Notes: generated by a model from the sequence alone, not told the origin. Shown: positions 24,837 to 38,827, counted from the first letter of the stretch. The stretch: 64,000 nt of DNA from Mactra quadrangularis (GCA_025267735.1 CM046295.1:19996938-20060937), one strand, 5' to 3'. A program made the numbers and translations.

Positions 24837-25524
24837 AAAAAACAAAATATATCGTTTAACCAAACTATATACACACCTATTCTATAGAAATTAAATAGTA
24901 AATATCAATAAATTGTAATTGAAATATGTAATTGAAATTTTGTATAATGGGAATAATAAGATTTGAATGTAATTAATACTACAACAACGCTTATTTATGT
25001 AAACTATTTTGTACAGTCTATGTAATTTAACTAATTTATTAATTGAACAAACTTTTGATAGTTTAACAACGTTACAGAGCATACACCAACTAAAACTATA
25101 ATGAAAAAGTACAAATAATTTCAACAACATAATTGAATAGAAATATACAATCAGACGAAAGTACATAAATTTGAATGTAAACTGAAGTATATAAAATTCA
25201 ACTGCTTACTGATTCTGATTGGAAATCCAACAGTAACTTGTAACTGGTTGAACATGAAGCATTGTTAAATATCCAATGTTATCCAATAAATATCCCCACA
25301 AGGTTAATCTAAATCTAAATGTTATTTAATTATTCCAAAACTGTGTCTGGTAAAATTTATGAACACCCAAATTAAAGTAATCAAATTATAAATTGACTTT
25401 GTACTCAGACTTTAATGTAATAAACCAATGGTATTGATATACTCATATTAAACATAATTGAAGGTTAAAGAAACAACAAGACACATTAAGAAACGATACG
25501 TAAGCTATCATTAATCTTTTCTTC

Positions 25525-25728
25525 GTATTCAAAACATATTTAGCATATATCTACGACGGCCAGCAGTTCTTACTATAGGTCTTCTGGACACTTTTTTCTA
25601 TCCCTAGTACTAGCATACCCTACGACGAGGCCGACAATTTATGTATAGGGTATGATCTACAGCAACCGGCTCGAAGCCACGATCTCCGGATTCGAAGTCA
25701 GACATGCTAACCACTACGCCACCGGCAG
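25525..25728 (-). repeat. SINE family B, second copy
   Basis: This is the same element as 18198-18400, with the block CGGATTCGAAGTCAGACATG and the body GGTATGA.CTAC/CCGC. Small substitutions have broken its B box (GGCTCGAAGCC). Confidence 0.7.
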
Positions 25729-26330
25729 GGCTTGAGTCTTATATTAGATATTATTCTAGTATTTTTTATTGACAAAACTAAAAATGATGTTGCACTACAC
25801 AGATTGTAAACAATCAGACAAGTCTATTTCTTTATCATAATATACATGTATACTTGCAATTCTTGTCGTATATAAAGTCTTTTCTAGGGATTCCTGCTCA
25901 CAACTTTGACTGTCTTACAATAATATACCTTTGTCAAAGTCGATATTATATGTTGTTTTTAAATATCGCTTTAAATAAATTCTTTAAAATATATATTAAG
26001 TTGTAGATATTTTTATATGCTATTTTTGTAGTCTCAGTTATTAGTATACTGATAACTAAAAGTTAAGTAAAACTTAATATCATTTCAAAATAAACAATTA
26101 TCTAATTTAAGATAAAAGCCATTCAGTAGGACTACAATGTGTCATCAAAGGTTTTGGTAGAGATGTATTGTTACGAAAGCTAGGTAAATTGGTAGGCATA
26201 AGGCTGAATTTCCACAAACTAAAGCAGTTTTTTATGAGATATGAAGAAAAATAGGGGAACAAGTTACAAAACGTTTCCATAAAATTTCATTTATTTTTTT
26301 GTAGAAAATTATATTTGCAACTAAAGACAT

Positions 26331-29300
26331 CTAGTGACGCGGAATTTGTAATTCTTCATAACCGTCGTGGTCAGCTTGGTCATTTTCATAGATAGCATTT
26401 GCATGTGTTGTGGAATCCTTCTTAATATCCTTTGTATTTCTTCTGCAAGAAATAAAATAGTCGTTTGTTATTGTATCTATTTATTTGACAGGAATCATTT
26501 TATAAATATATTTAAGTTTTATCATTACTTAGCTATTAAGAATCCGACATAAATAAAATAAGATGCTTGTGAGGATATAAACAACAGTTTGAATCAAATT
26601 TAAAATAAATTCAAATAATATAAATAATTTATGAAAAACAAATAAATGACTTACCGTGTCCACACGAACCATATAACGTTATTTAAGGTAAAAAGGATCA
26701 CGATAGAAGCAATGAATCCACCAATTATTTTTCCAGTATTACATGATGGCTGTAGTTCTGTAAATATATCATTTAGATATGTCATTCTAAGATGCTTCTT
26801 ATTTTCCTTATATAAATTAAAATACAAATATAAATATCTATATAAACATAACAGAACAGAATCAATAACAAAAGCAACTTTATTTAAAAAAACATACGTT
26901 TACATACTGTGATTCGTTTAACGTCTTACTAATTAAAATGGCACACTAAAATAAGAATTGATTGACATTTTGGATACGAAAGTTTTATTTTAATTTTACT
27001 CACAAATGACCCCCGATTTTTATCTAGCTTGTATTAAACGGTGATGTAAATTGTATTTCATTATTTTGTAAAACTGGCAAATAGCACCTACCCTAGTCAG
27101 CGACTGAAAACTGTCCAATTCATACAGAGTTAGGCTGAATAATGGCCGTAAATATTTCAATATATAATACATATACAATGTATATATATATAACATATAT
27201 CAAATATATAATCATATATCTTAGGCGTGAAGGTAATGTCCTAGTATTGAACTCACGGCATTTAGATTCGCAGTACAGCGCTCCCAAATGAGCTTTATTA
27301 GGCAGGCCACTTATATGGAGAAAGGAAACAAAGTATTGTATTAATCTACAAATTGCTATAAAATGCCAATACTAACCTTCGCAACCATTGATGAATCCAA
27401 TAGAACACAAACCAGTGGTTTGAGAACATGTATTGTTTATACAGTCATATCGCTTACAAATCCTGTCACAAACGTCACCATGGAATCCGGCAGTACAGTT
27501 TTGACATATACCATCATATTGACCACATACGTTGTTTAAACAATTAACTGGACATGTTTCATTGCACGTCTGACCGTAATATCCTTCAATACAAGAAACA
27601 CATTGTCCATTTCTACGACCACATTCTCCATTCAAACAGTTTTCAGGACATTTGTCTTCACACTTATAACCAAAGTACTCTTTTTTACAGGAGAAACATC
27701 GTCCATCTTCTTGGAAACATTGATCATCTAGACAACTATCTGGGCAAGGCATTAGACACTGGTCACCAAAGAACTGTTCGTCTATGCAAGCTTTGCAAAT
27801 TCCAGTGTCTTTAGCGCATGCACCAGCACAATTAAAGTGACAATACTTTTCACACGAATTTCCGTAGAAACCTGATTTACATTTAGAACATGAGGTCGTC
27901 GAGTCGCATAACTCACATCTTTGAGAGTAAACACAGCATTTATCTCCAGAGTATCCAGTCCAACATCCTTCCAAACACACAGCAGTATTTCTATCACACT
28001 CTTTGTTTATACATGCAGATGAACAAGACTTGTCACATGGTTCACCAAACTTACCATCCATACAATCAATACATCTGCCTGTTGATCGATCACAAACACC
28101 ATTCAGACAATTATAACACTGATCGTTACAGTTTTCTCCATAATAACCTGGCCTACATTTGTTACATTTAACCCCGGCAAAGTTACCTTTACAGCCACTT
28201 GTACATCTGCCATCATCTCTTTTACATGTGTCGTACATGCAGTTGGACAATCTATATCACAGTTTTCACCGTATGTCTCACCTTTACATTGGTCACATTT
28301 TGGTCCTTCCAGGTTTTCATCCGAACAAGTGTAACAATCACCATTTCTGGCACACATCCTATCTTTGCAAATATCAGGACATCGTACATCACAATTGTTA
28401 CCATACCATGTATCAACACATAGGTTACATTTATCTCCTTTCATATTGCTACCTTTACATCCTTGTAAACAATTACCTGTTGTTCTGTTACATTTGTTCT
28501 CAGCACAATTTGATGGACAAGGAGTTGAGCAATTTGTTATTCCAGTATCGTTATAGTAACCATCAGCACATAGGTAACATATCTGATAATCACTTGGGGT
28601 TTTCGATGACCCAAATTCCTGTGCACATCTTGTACAGTATTCTGGGCAATAATTCCCACATTTCCCTCCATAATAACCTTCTTTACATCCATAGGTACAT
28701 CTCCAACCATATCTTTGATCCTCACAAATTTCCGACAGTTTTCTTGATCCATTATAAGGATTACTATTACAACAATCACAAGTATTCTCGGTCCTACAAG
28801 CGGGGTATTGAGCATTACCTAAATAAGCAACACATAAACATTATAAGCGTATAAACACTAACTACTATAGCTTCAGTACATAACCTATGTGTATGATACA
28901 GAAATATTAGTGGTTATTTTCATTACTTACAATTATTGTAGAATAAAGATTCAGATTTTAGGTACTAGGATTTAAATAAGTCTAAAATAACACAACCACT
29001 CAGATTTTAGATGCTTACAATAATTGTTTATATTGAGAGAAGAAGCATAGAGAATAAAAAAATACACTCGTTTCATGTACTGATTTAAGAAATAAAGTAT
29101 TTAATTCTACCACCGACAGATCTTTCCAAAGAAAACCTTTTGACTGGATAAAATAGCCTTTCTCTAACTTGCCGGATAACTCAGGTTGATTGACACTAAT
29201 CTATTATTATCTACATTCACTGTCGCTAAATTACTATCACATGGTAGTTGATGTAAATATTTTATTTATGATAGTTCATTTAGTTTCATTTTCATCGCTT

Positions 29301-29507
29301 TTACACTGCTTATGTAAGCTTTCTTGGATTTCAATAATGACACTTTTTGTAACGTCCGATTAAATCAACGTTTTTGGAAGATGCATTAACTAGAAATTAA
29401 AACTTAAATCTACACTATATAAAAACGTTTTAATTTAAAACAACAAACTATTACTTACCAGAAGAAATGTAGCACACACACAGCATTACCAATGTTAGCA
29501 ACATCAT
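26331..29507 (-). pseudogene. Locus 4: multi-EGF receptor gene broken by a 4-nt deletion
   Basis: Exons on the minus strand: 29507-29459 (signal MMLLTLVMLCVCYISS), 28818-27377 (ectodomain), 26757-26655 (transmembrane, class alpha, NNVIWFVWTR), 26442-26331 (tail). The splice sites are GT-AG and each small exon has the family length. The ectodomain is 1442 nt against 1452 in locus 3. Its frame is open from 28818 to about 28245, then shifts because CCAGTTAACTGC of locus 3 reads CCAACTGC here, a loss of four bases. The correct frame resumes and runs to 27377. A late cysteine is also replaced by Phe (GFINGC for GCINGC). It is long class, with the GDKCCVYSQRCELC module. The tail carries IYENDQADHDGYEEL. 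The deletion is not in a homopolymer, so a real mutation is more likely than a sequencing error, though it may be one allele only. Confidence 0.8.
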
Positions 29508-32088
29508 CTTCTGTTTCTTTAGATTTCACTAAAATTATATTAAATTAATAAATAAATAAATAATTAAACTAATAATAAATTGACGTTTGCAAAATCATAT
29601 GAAACACCATTGGAGTACATTTCAGAACATAAAATTCACCAGTTACTTTGATAATTAATTATTATTAGACCAGAGCTTCCAAGTTTTACTTAATTAACTT
29701 ATAATGACTTTAAATGAGCTCACTAAAGTTGTTATGCTATCCATTCACTGTAAATATTTAATTTATTAAATGAGCATTTGAATAAAGACGAGCGGTAATA
29801 GAATCAATTGTAATACATTTAATTATATAAATGCATACGCGTAATATAGTACGTGAAATAAAGTACAAGGTATTAACTGCTGAGTAAGAAAAGCATTCGA
29901 GTATATTTTGTGTACGTTTTACAATTTATCGTACGGAATATTATTATTTAAACTTTAATATAACGTCTCTTAAACCACATAAAAATAGTACAATACCTAA
30001 ATAAACTATAAAATACGTAATGCCTCGGCTTGTTAGTATTCATTATTAGTTTAAAACAACTCGATCGTGGTGTGAACAAGATTGTCTAAACACAATTAAA
30101 AATTCATAATCGTCAACAAAATACAAATAAAAAATAAGAAGAATCCCACGTGTATAAACTTTTATCAATTCACTTGGTATTCGAGAATAATCCTGTTTTA
30201 AAGAAAAACTTGTAAGCATGTTTAACCCCTTTTTAGAACATTTATTCCTTAATTTTAGAAACATGAACAACAATTAACATTGAAGTTAAAATATAAAAGC
30301 GTTTGGCTTTATCATTTCTTATTCTTGTTCAGATTTCTAAAAGCAACAGGGAGTACTGAGGCAAGTCGTTTAATGACAAATCACTCACCAGTCAGATTAA
30401 TCCACTTTACGTGTAAATATTCTACCACGCGTATTAAAATCAAATTAATATTCCATTTGTAAGAACACATTTGGATACTTAGTACATACGAACTTAAACC
30501 GGAAGATTTAAACAAAGTATTTTACATGGGGTCTATTGAATCTATAGAAGTAAACACTACAAATATTTTTTTTAACTTTATCTGTGCATCTTTAGCTGAA
30601 ATTTAAAACTCCGTAAACGAGGTACACGACAATAGGTAGGAATAAAACAAAACAAACCTTGTTATTGTTTAAGTACATGTAACTTTGAGTTTCCAGTTTC
30701 ATATATTCTGTTTTAACTAAGAATTACCTTGATCCGCGGAATGTGATACCTCTCAACCGTTTTAACTGTAACGACAGGTTCTGCCATATATGGACAGCAT
30801 TTCACAACTTACGGTGGACAATATTAGTGCTTATATAAAAGTGTCAAGGACAGTTGAAAAGGTTATTAAAGGATTAATGGACGATTATGGCAGATTTTCA
30901 TCGTGACTATGAAGAACTAGTCCTCGTCTATTGTTTTTTATGTAAAAACGGTTTCGCCTTTTCCAACAAATTTTACGATAAAAGTTATTTCTAATCAAAA
31001 CATTTAACATATATAATCAGTCATTTTTGGTTGTCCGATTCCAAATCGAATTATGTAGAATATTGTGTACATTTTGAATCACAATTATGTTCATTATCTT
31101 TCTGAATATGTAACTGCACATGTAATGAAACTGTCTTACGATAACCTTTTTCGTCCGATTTTGCGAAGATGTGAACAGGCGTACAACTCATTAAATTAAA
31201 TAGTAGTCATCACAACACCGTGCTCTTATTCACATTTGCCATCAGAGCAATTCAAAATTTGTTTTAATTAGTAAATAAGAATAAGGATACAACTCACATG
31301 TTTTATATACTATTTTTTATTTTACTGGTATAATACATCGAAATGATAACTTGTAGTTCATATTGTTTAGGTTAATGAGAAAACAATAAAGTTATAAAAT
31401 CTAGTCTATGTAATCAATGGTAATGTATAACTCTAGTTAAAACAAGTATTTTGGACACATATACAATTTAAAAAAAAAAACTAAAATAATTAGTTTGCAT
31501 TTCAGTACAGACTGCATACAGTAAAATATATTGTATTTGTGAATAACAAATAGAAAATACAGTATAAACTCTTTTAAACAACAACCACTGTAAGGAAATA
31601 AAGTATGTTGCTGGGATTTCTGCTTTTCAGACAATTAAACAAATGTCTATATAAATATCAAATGCTTATGATTCGAAATGACGCATATATCAAAACACAA
31701 AAGCATAACATATAAATCAACAAAGCCGATATAAGCAAATTTATTTCCCCTATCAAAAATTATACTTTGTAGTGTAACCATGCATAACCACTTTTGCCTT
31801 GTCCATGCTTACAATAGTCAAATATGTACCGAAAAAAAGTATGTTTGCATCATTAAATATGTAACATGCATATACATCCATAAAAACAAGTCTATGAACA
31901 TACTCAAATCAGTAAGGAGCAAAACAGGAACAAAGGTAAGTGAAATCTATCTAATGAAATGTATCCATGAAAATTCCATCGAATCTCTTTATGAACTTTG
32001 TAAATGTTTATTGTTTAATAAACAGTGTCGTTGAAAACTAAATCCGAACAAAACAAACTACATGTATGTCTTTAGTGTCTATTGACAT
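29508..32088. other. Promoter region of locus 4 and gap to locus 5
   Basis: No protein gene is visible. To about 31260 the sequence follows the upstream region of locus 3 (15200-17090), including GATGTG.ACA.GCG and GAGCAATTCAA blocks near the far end. The rest, to 32088, is AT-rich and I recognise nothing in it. Confidence 0.5.
30389..30505 (-). promoter_or_regulatory. Promoter and non-coding exon of locus 4
   Basis: The non-coding exon ends AGTGGATTAATCTGACTG with a GTGAGT donor, which is the same end as in locus 3. The ETS-like element is at 30499-30505, 110 nt from the donor (118 nt in locus 3). No TATATATA stretch is visible here. Confidence 0.5.
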
Positions 32089-34833
32089 CTAGTTTTTTGG
32101 AATTTGTAATTCGTCATAACCGCCAGAGTCAGCTTGGTCGTTTTCATAGATAGAATTAACATGTGTTGGTGGATCTTTCTTTTTTACTTTTGAGTCTCTA
32201 CTGTAATTAACAAAAATAAGTATTTGTCATTGTATTTTTAAAATGCAAATATGTATTTGTTTATAAAAATGACCCTGACAGTACTCTTCAAACAATGCTC
32301 TTAGAAGCAATCTACATAGACTTTGTACATAGATATTTATATTTTATAAACAAAAAGTTCTTCCAATAAAAAGTATATCTATTATACAAGACGCTCACAT
32401 CATATGGTAATGTGTGACTACAGTATTAGATAAGGAATGCGTTTTGATAGGACGAAAAATCTAACTTAGTGACTTACCGTCTCCAGATTAAACATAAAAC
32501 GTGAGACATGATAGTAAAAATGATACTACCAGCAACCATTCCACCAACAATTTCTCCAATGTAACATGATGACTGCAGTTCTGTAAATACAAAGTTTATT
32601 ACTTGTTTTAGATAATAATTACGATAGAGATAATTGTTTCCGTTTGTTTTAATAATAATGCCAAGTTCCACTGCCATTAATGTAGTCTGATATTAAAAGC
32701 ACGACTTCATTTTAGCAAGCGCATTTATTTGGGTTTTTTGTAGATAATAATAAATCACTATGAGCTACGTATGGTGGAGTAAAATTATTATCACATATTT
32801 TTATGTGGTAAATTGCATATTATGCAAGAAAATTTTGATACATCGTTTAAATGAAAAGCAGAAGGTACAAAAATTACAATTATTATTAGAATCATTTTGT
32901 ACTAACTGATGTTACAACTGTTTCCATCTTGACATCCAATCGTGAAATCCCCGGAGTCTTGATTACAGGTTTCGTTGATACAACCACTTGGACACCGGAA
33001 GTCACATGACCTACTGTAGTATCCAACACTACAGTTGTGACATATACCGTCATATTTACCACACAAGTTGTTAAGACAATTATCATGACATGTCTTGTTA
33101 CATAGAATCCAGCATTGAAGGATGTTCATGTTCCGTCTTCTATTGAACACTCCCATTAAGGCAATTTATTGGACATCGTGCGTTGCACTGAATGCCATAG
33201 AACCCGTTTTCACACAAACCACAATGGCCATCTATTTTGTCACATTTTCCATCAAGACAGTTTGTAGGACATGGTGTACTGCATTTGTCACCATAAAACT
33301 TTCCTTCTATACACGACTCATAATTTCCTGTATCTTTGTCGCATATCTCACGACCTTGAGAGGAAACACAGCACCTGTCCCCAGATAAACCAAATAAACG
33401 TCCCTGTAAGCATATTTCAGTGTTTCTATCGCATATAGAGTTCTTGCATCCAGTCGGACAGAATTTGTCGCATAGTTCCCCAAACTTGCCATTGACACAA
33501 TCAATACATCTTCCTGTTGATCGTTCGCAAACATCATTCAAACAATTAGAACAATAAGTGTCGCAGTTGGTTCCGTAATATCCTGGCTTACATATGTCAC
33601 ATCTGTCTCCGTCAAAGTTATCGTTGCATCCATTTGAACAATTGCCACTTGCTCTCTTACACATGTCGTATTTGCAGTTGGTAGGACAATTATTTTCACA
33701 GTTTTCACTGTATTTCCCTGTTATACACTGATCACATTTAGATCCTGTGAAATTATCATCTGCGCAGCCAGTGGTACAATCACCCTTGCTATTACACATT
33801 CTATCTTTACAATTATCAGGACATCGTATATCACAATTGTTACCATACCATGTAGCAGCACACACGTCACATTTGTTTCCAGCCCAGTTATTTATACAAC
33901 CGTGTGAACAAATACCTGTTGTTTGGTCACATTTGTTCACAGCACAGTTTTTAGGACAACTAGTACCACATCTAGTTCCATAGTAGCCATCAACACATGA
34001 GTCACATCTCGCATCACTACCATATTGATGACAACTAATACAAGAAGCAGGACAATAATTCCAACATTTGTTACCCCAATAACCATCTATACATCCATAA
34101 GTACATTTCCAATCTCCTTCTTTATTTTTACAAATATCCGACACATATCTTGTTCCATCATCAGGGTTACTTGTACAACAATCACAACTCAAGTTAGTCT
34201 TGCATGCAGGTACATCCTGAGCAACACCTTAACAAGATAAAAAACATAAGCCTTTTTGACAAAACAATCCTTAAGTAATTAATAATATTTATAAATAGAA
34301 ATTGATAATATCAATATTAAATAAAGTTATTTTTAAATTAACCACAACTTATGGATTTTCAGCAAGCGATGTATTATATGGTGAAACTGATTTTGATCCA
34401 AAATATATCTTTCACACTATCGAAAACACATTCCTTTGACTCTTTTGATTTTAGACTTACATTTTACATTGTATTTTTTCGGTTTGCAGAGAGTTTATGT
34501 AGCTACTTATCTTTATTTTAGTAATATTAAAACTTGCATACTGCCATCAAAAAATGTATGTCAAAATGAAAATGCTAGCACGTTAAATTGTACGTGCTGG
34601 TAATTTGTATCGTTCCATTATTGTCTTCTCAATATAAGCACGTCTTAAAACACTCTCTAGACCAACAAGGTACCCTTGCCAATCGAGAAAACAGGTTAGA
34701 CCAGCACCAAACTGATATAAGCACCAATCCGGACTCTTCCCTAATATCAAGTTTAGAAATCAAAGAAATAAAATTAAAATTTACCGTTGTAAATTCCAAA
34801 AACAATCAAGATACACCATGCTAGAAACAACAT
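32089..34833 (-). pseudogene. Locus 5: multi-EGF receptor pseudogene
   Basis: Exons on the minus strand: 34833-34785 (signal MLFLAWCILIVFGIYN), 34227-32907 (ectodomain), 32580-32478 (transmembrane, class beta, LCLIWRR), 32200-32089 (tail, IYENDQADSGGYDEL). The frame is open from the cap to about 33150 and then fails. Compared with loci 2 and 8 there is a one-base loss at GGGAGTGTTC, then a TGT to TGA stop in the restored frame, and then a loss of about ten bases at TTCTATGTAAC. Three repeat cysteines are already replaced upstream (QGRLFG, QGREIC, GNYESC, where locus 6 has Cys). The N-terminal repeats are of type II (CISCHQYGSDARCDSC), like locus 9. The tail is one of the two divergent ones, with GGYDEL in place of DGYEEL. 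Confidence 0.85.
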
Positions 34834-35069
34834 CCTTGTTTTTCGACGTTACAGTTAGTGTAATGTATAACCACGTTGCTTTTAGAAAATCAAAATGCTT
34901 TTTTTCTTCTCTCTGTGTTTGAGATATCTGTGATGAATACAGTATGCAACTTAATCCACATTTGTTAGATTTTCGATCATAAGTTATAAATCCACACGCA
35001 ACATTCAATCTAGGTAAAACTAATTTTACACTTTTTACATAATAAAATATCAAACTATTTATGATAAAC

Positions 35070-35076
35070 CCGGAAG
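35070..35076 (-). promoter_or_regulatory. ETS-like promoter element of locus 5
   Basis: CCGGAAG sits in the context AAACCCGGAAGATTTAAACG, almost identical to the elements of loci 3 and 4 and in the same orientation. It lies about 240 nt before the signal exon. Confidence 0.4.
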
Positions 35077-35646
35077 ATTTAAACGATTCTTTTTACATAT
35101 TTTAACAAATCTATTTAAACTTCTTCTTTGGGTTTTATTATTTTAGCCTTTTTATACATTATCGTCACATCTTTTTTTGAATAAGAAACTTTGTAAACTC
35201 ATAATAAATATGACTTTGTCTGAGTTACATTGAAAATGTTTGCGTGTACAATATTACCGTATAATTAGAAATAACTGTTTTTGAAAAAATTACCTCGTTC
35301 CAAAAGCCTTCATACAATATCTTTGATGCGTAACTTGTTTTTACAATTAAGCTTTGTATACTTTTCAATTGTACAACTATGTAACGTGAGAACACTTAAA
35401 TCATACGATAACAGTAGCATTTCAATATGCATTATCCTGTATGATGAATAATTCTAAATAGACTTCGCTATGAATTACAGAACAATCGTAGTTTGACCAA
35501 TTATGATTAATTTATCATTTAAATTTCATTGTTCTATACATAAGATAAATTTTGCGGATGTGATTTCTGTAGACAACGGACAAACAGATGACATCCGAAG
35601 TGAGAGAATACATGAATTTCCCACAAAAAACATGTTTTACTAGATT

Positions 35647-35917
35647 TAACCCCGTATCAACATAATTTTAGGTCAATTTTCGGCGTCCAGCGCACCTAAC
35701 CTAGATTTCCTGGACCATTGTCTATTAGCAGTACTCACCTATCCTTCCACAAGGCCGGAAACTTCTCCATATTATCTAATCAATGGAGTAAAATCGACAA
35801 AAAATGTTAAATTTTCATGGCAGGGTATATCCTCCCCGGGTGGGATTCGAATCCGCACCCTCTCGGGCACGAGGTTCCAAATCCTGGCGAGCTTCCAACT
35901 GCGCTATCGACCCGGGT
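35647..35917 (-). repeat. SINE family C
   Basis: The minus-strand head begins CCCGGGTCGATAGCGCAGTT, with B box GGATTCGAATCCCACC. The body GGAGAAGTTTC and GGTAGGTGAGTACTG-like blocks, and the tail AATTATGTTGATACGGGGTTAA, follow to the left. It matches the plus copy at 42656. Confidence 0.75.
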
Positions 35918-36097
35918 TACAAAACATTTAAAAAAAACGGTTAATCAATTTAAAGAATTTCTGTAACATAACAAGTCTGACCCTCATAACATTTTGTTAG
36001 AACAATCTAATGCATAACGATGGGTGACACCATGTATCAGCACCCGAAGACATGTTTAATCTGAATTGCTCTTAAGTTAGTGTCAGTATAATCAACT

Positions 36098-36348
36098 AGC
36101 CCGCCCACCTAGCTCAGTTGGTAGCACGCAGGTCTACTGATCAAGGGTTTGTCGGTTATATTCCATTGAGGGACATACTCGTGTCGAGTTTTGACATGAA
36201 AAACTTCATACAGTCATGTAGGGCAATGGATGGATAACTTGGTAAGATATTAATCCATGAATTTTGTGTTTCTAGGAACGGTGAGTAGGTTGATTGACCT
36301 CTGTGATATGACCTATACAATGTGCTGCTACGGCGTTAAACCCCGCGG
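36098..36348 (+). repeat. SINE family A
   Basis: The head is GCCCACCTAGCTCAGTTGG and onward, with a decayed B box. The end is TGTGCTGCTACGGCGTTAAA at 36320-36341. It is in plus orientation. Confidence 0.75.
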
Positions 36349-37828
36349 AAAAAACCTAACCAAAACCTTGACGTTTACGTTGGATACATAGTTCTAGAAA
36401 CTTATAGAAACAAATGGTGTACATAATAAAAATAGTGCTCATTGTCAAATTATTTACGTGAACCTTAATAAATAGAATATCTTTGTTAATATTGGTGTAA
36501 AATTGATTTTTATTTTACGAATGAGATAAGGATGCAATAATTTTACGCGTGGCGTAACTACGGGTAAAAATATAATACCATTAGCTCACGAGTGAAATAA
36601 TGTATCTTACACCGAAATAAACCTATTTTCTGTTTATCCAATGGTTCAAAGTGGCTTTTTTAAAGTTGAAGCCATGAGAACGGCGAGAACGGCGCATCCA
36701 AATGGTGAAAAATAACAAATTCATTTTCATTGTTTCAAAACAGTGGAATATCGATTTTTAATTTACCGATAAATTCGACCGGAAAGCATATAATAAAACA
36801 ACTTTTTAATTCAATTGAACTATTCTTCTTATGTATTTCGGATTATAATATAGACACATCTATTGTGATATGTAAACAAGAATACTAAAATATTTGTTCA
36901 GTTAAATTTTAAAGATTCGTTCATGCACTACCTCGCGGGGCAGTAATCGAAAAGTTTTGCATATACTCGTATAGTGTGTCATGTGTATTGGATTTAAGTT
37001 TACTTGTAAGTTATAAAGATTTTGTTTCTAAAATACAAACGTTAAATGACATGTACTTAACATTAAATTTTACTTTTTTCCCATTTCAATGGCCACTAAA
37101 ATGTATAATTGATAATAAATTTAAAGCCAAAATATTACTACAACTGTGGTCATGCAAATGTATGCCTGTGCCGTTAAAGTGTTTGTTGTATTATATTGAA
37201 ACTACGTAGCCACTCTTGTGCATATCGCATTACAGTCGTACCTGCTTCGCCATATTATAAAATATTCTGTCGTAGATGTTACAGCCAATACCCTGGCCAA
37301 TATGTTTGGTTTCAACATATGAATCAACCGAAGATACTTTTACTGAGCATATGCAAAGCTGACTCAGAAAGACTGGTTACGAAATGTCACGTGGATTATG
37401 TACCGTAATAAAAGGTGTGCTAACAGAAAAAAATAAACAAGCGCAAGTTAAAGTCTGCTTTCATGTACTTGTTCAGCAGGCTTACCCATTTTGTTTTATC
37501 ACCCATGATCGTTGAACTGTCCTTCACGCAGGTGATCTCTTGTAGAACCCATTTACATATGAGAGGATTAAAAAAACTGTTGGTAAATCTGATACTTAAG
37601 GTATGAATAACAATGCCCCTCGTGTTGTTCGAAACCCGGGACCTCTAAATTCCTAAACGCTTGAACTTTTAATGGCCAACTACTTCCATATGAAACGACT
37701 GCAGAAGTTACTGTGTTAACATCTAATATAAAATCTTATTGAAATTGCTAAATTACTTTACAAAGTTTTGTTGAATTAAATTCAATGGATTATATTATTG
37801 TCTGTTTACTTTTATATTTTGCACAAAT

Positions 37829-37835
37829 CTTCCGG
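37829..37835 (+). promoter_or_regulatory. ETS-like promoter element of locus 6
   Basis: CTTCCGG occurs in AAATCTTCCGGGTTTAAA, the same 18-nt context (reverse complement) as the element of locus 5. It is about 1 kb before the signal exon, as in loci 3 and 4. Confidence 0.4.
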
Positions 37836-38827
37836 GTTTAAAAAGTGCTGTATAACTGTATATCAAAATAACAGGAGATGTATTGAAAACTTAAATTCGA
37901 CTATTACCTGCTGAAATTAAATAAAGTTCAACACAAACATATTTGTTTTTCGCCAATGTAATATATACAGTTTGCAAAACAACAGAAAAATAGAAAAAGA
38001 CAAACAAACATAATAAAGGGAAAAAGGGGAAAAGAAGAAAGACACATGTAAATGTTAAAACAAAGGTAATTGTATTTTTATTCTTCACTGTGTAAATTAG
38101 CCGAGTGAATAAATTTGGCAAATGATTTTATTATTTTAGAGTAAGAAAGAACAGCAATACTGCCTAAAGTAAAAACTCACATTAAATAAAAAATATGAAT
38201 ATCACAAACAAGGTATGCTTCAACCACAATATGATTTTAGCGAATTACTATGGTTACTAACAGTGATTTTATATGATTGGTGCCGAATTGTATACCTGCA
38301 GGCAATGTCCGTTTAAAGTTGTCCCGTTTGATTTTGGTACAAGACAAATGGTGTTCAAAACATCTGGATTATATTTAAAATTGGTAAACGACAGAAATTT
38401 TACCCGCATTAGTAGACCATGACTAAAATTTAAAATACCAAAACTTTTGTAATCAGTTAACAATTTTTGTATCAATATGGTCATGGAAAAAATGTCTTAG
38501 TCACTTAATATGGCATATAACTCTTAGAGTGCTCTTAGAGTTTATGTTTTTATTTTTTTTGTCATTTCTTAATCTTTTTCATACTTGTTTTTTACGCTCA
38601 TATTTCCTACTATGCATATGATTGTGATGCGTATTTGAACATATATTCAATATGAAAAGAGCTCTATACAAATGCGCTATAAAATAATAATGATAAAAAT
38701 ATAACTACATGTATATAACTGTAGGCAAACAGTTAATCAGGCTCATAAAAAATCCTAAGGCTATATATCAAAATAAGCTTTACATTGTGAAAATTTTTCA
38801 GGAAGAGTGTCATAATACGGATTCATC

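Larger units (their letters stand above)
15200..26330. other. Long intergenic stretch between loci 3 and 4
   Basis: There is no intact gene in this 11 kb. It holds the promoter region of locus 3 (to about 16260), sequence to about 17090 that matches 29.5-31.26 kb upstream of locus 4, SINEs at 18198, 23031, 23885 and 25525, an inverted repeat with arms at 19998 and 21797, and a relic first exon and promoter at 24184-24836. Open frames here are short and lack family or codon signal. Confidence 0.55.
34834..38827. other. Divergent intergenic region between loci 5 and 6
   Basis: This region separates two divergently transcribed genes. ETS-like sites sit at 35070-35076 (for locus 5, minus) and 37829-37835 (for locus 6, plus). 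SINE C (minus) is at 35647-35917 and SINE A (plus) at 36098-36348. I see no coding gene; the open frames at 36976-37408 and 38269-38484 have no supporting signal. Confidence 0.5.

Noticed and set aside
24891..25166. 91-codon minus-strand open frame
   Set aside because: It is composed mostly of Ile, Tyr, Leu and Phe from AT-rich DNA, with no recognisable domain or neighbouring exons.
27165..27225. AT dinucleotide-rich stretch in the ectodomain-transmembrane intron of locus 4
   Set aside because: It is a simple-sequence microsatellite, with no sign of function.
28159..28854. 231-codon open frame on the plus strand across locus 4
   Set aside because: It is rich in His and Tyr, as expected from the reverse complement of Cys and Asn/Asp codons. 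It lies entirely over the ectodomain exon of locus 4.
34588..34824. 78-codon plus-strand open frame over the first exon of locus 5
   Set aside because: It overlaps the signal exon of locus 5 on the opposite strand and the AT-rich intron. Nothing supports it.
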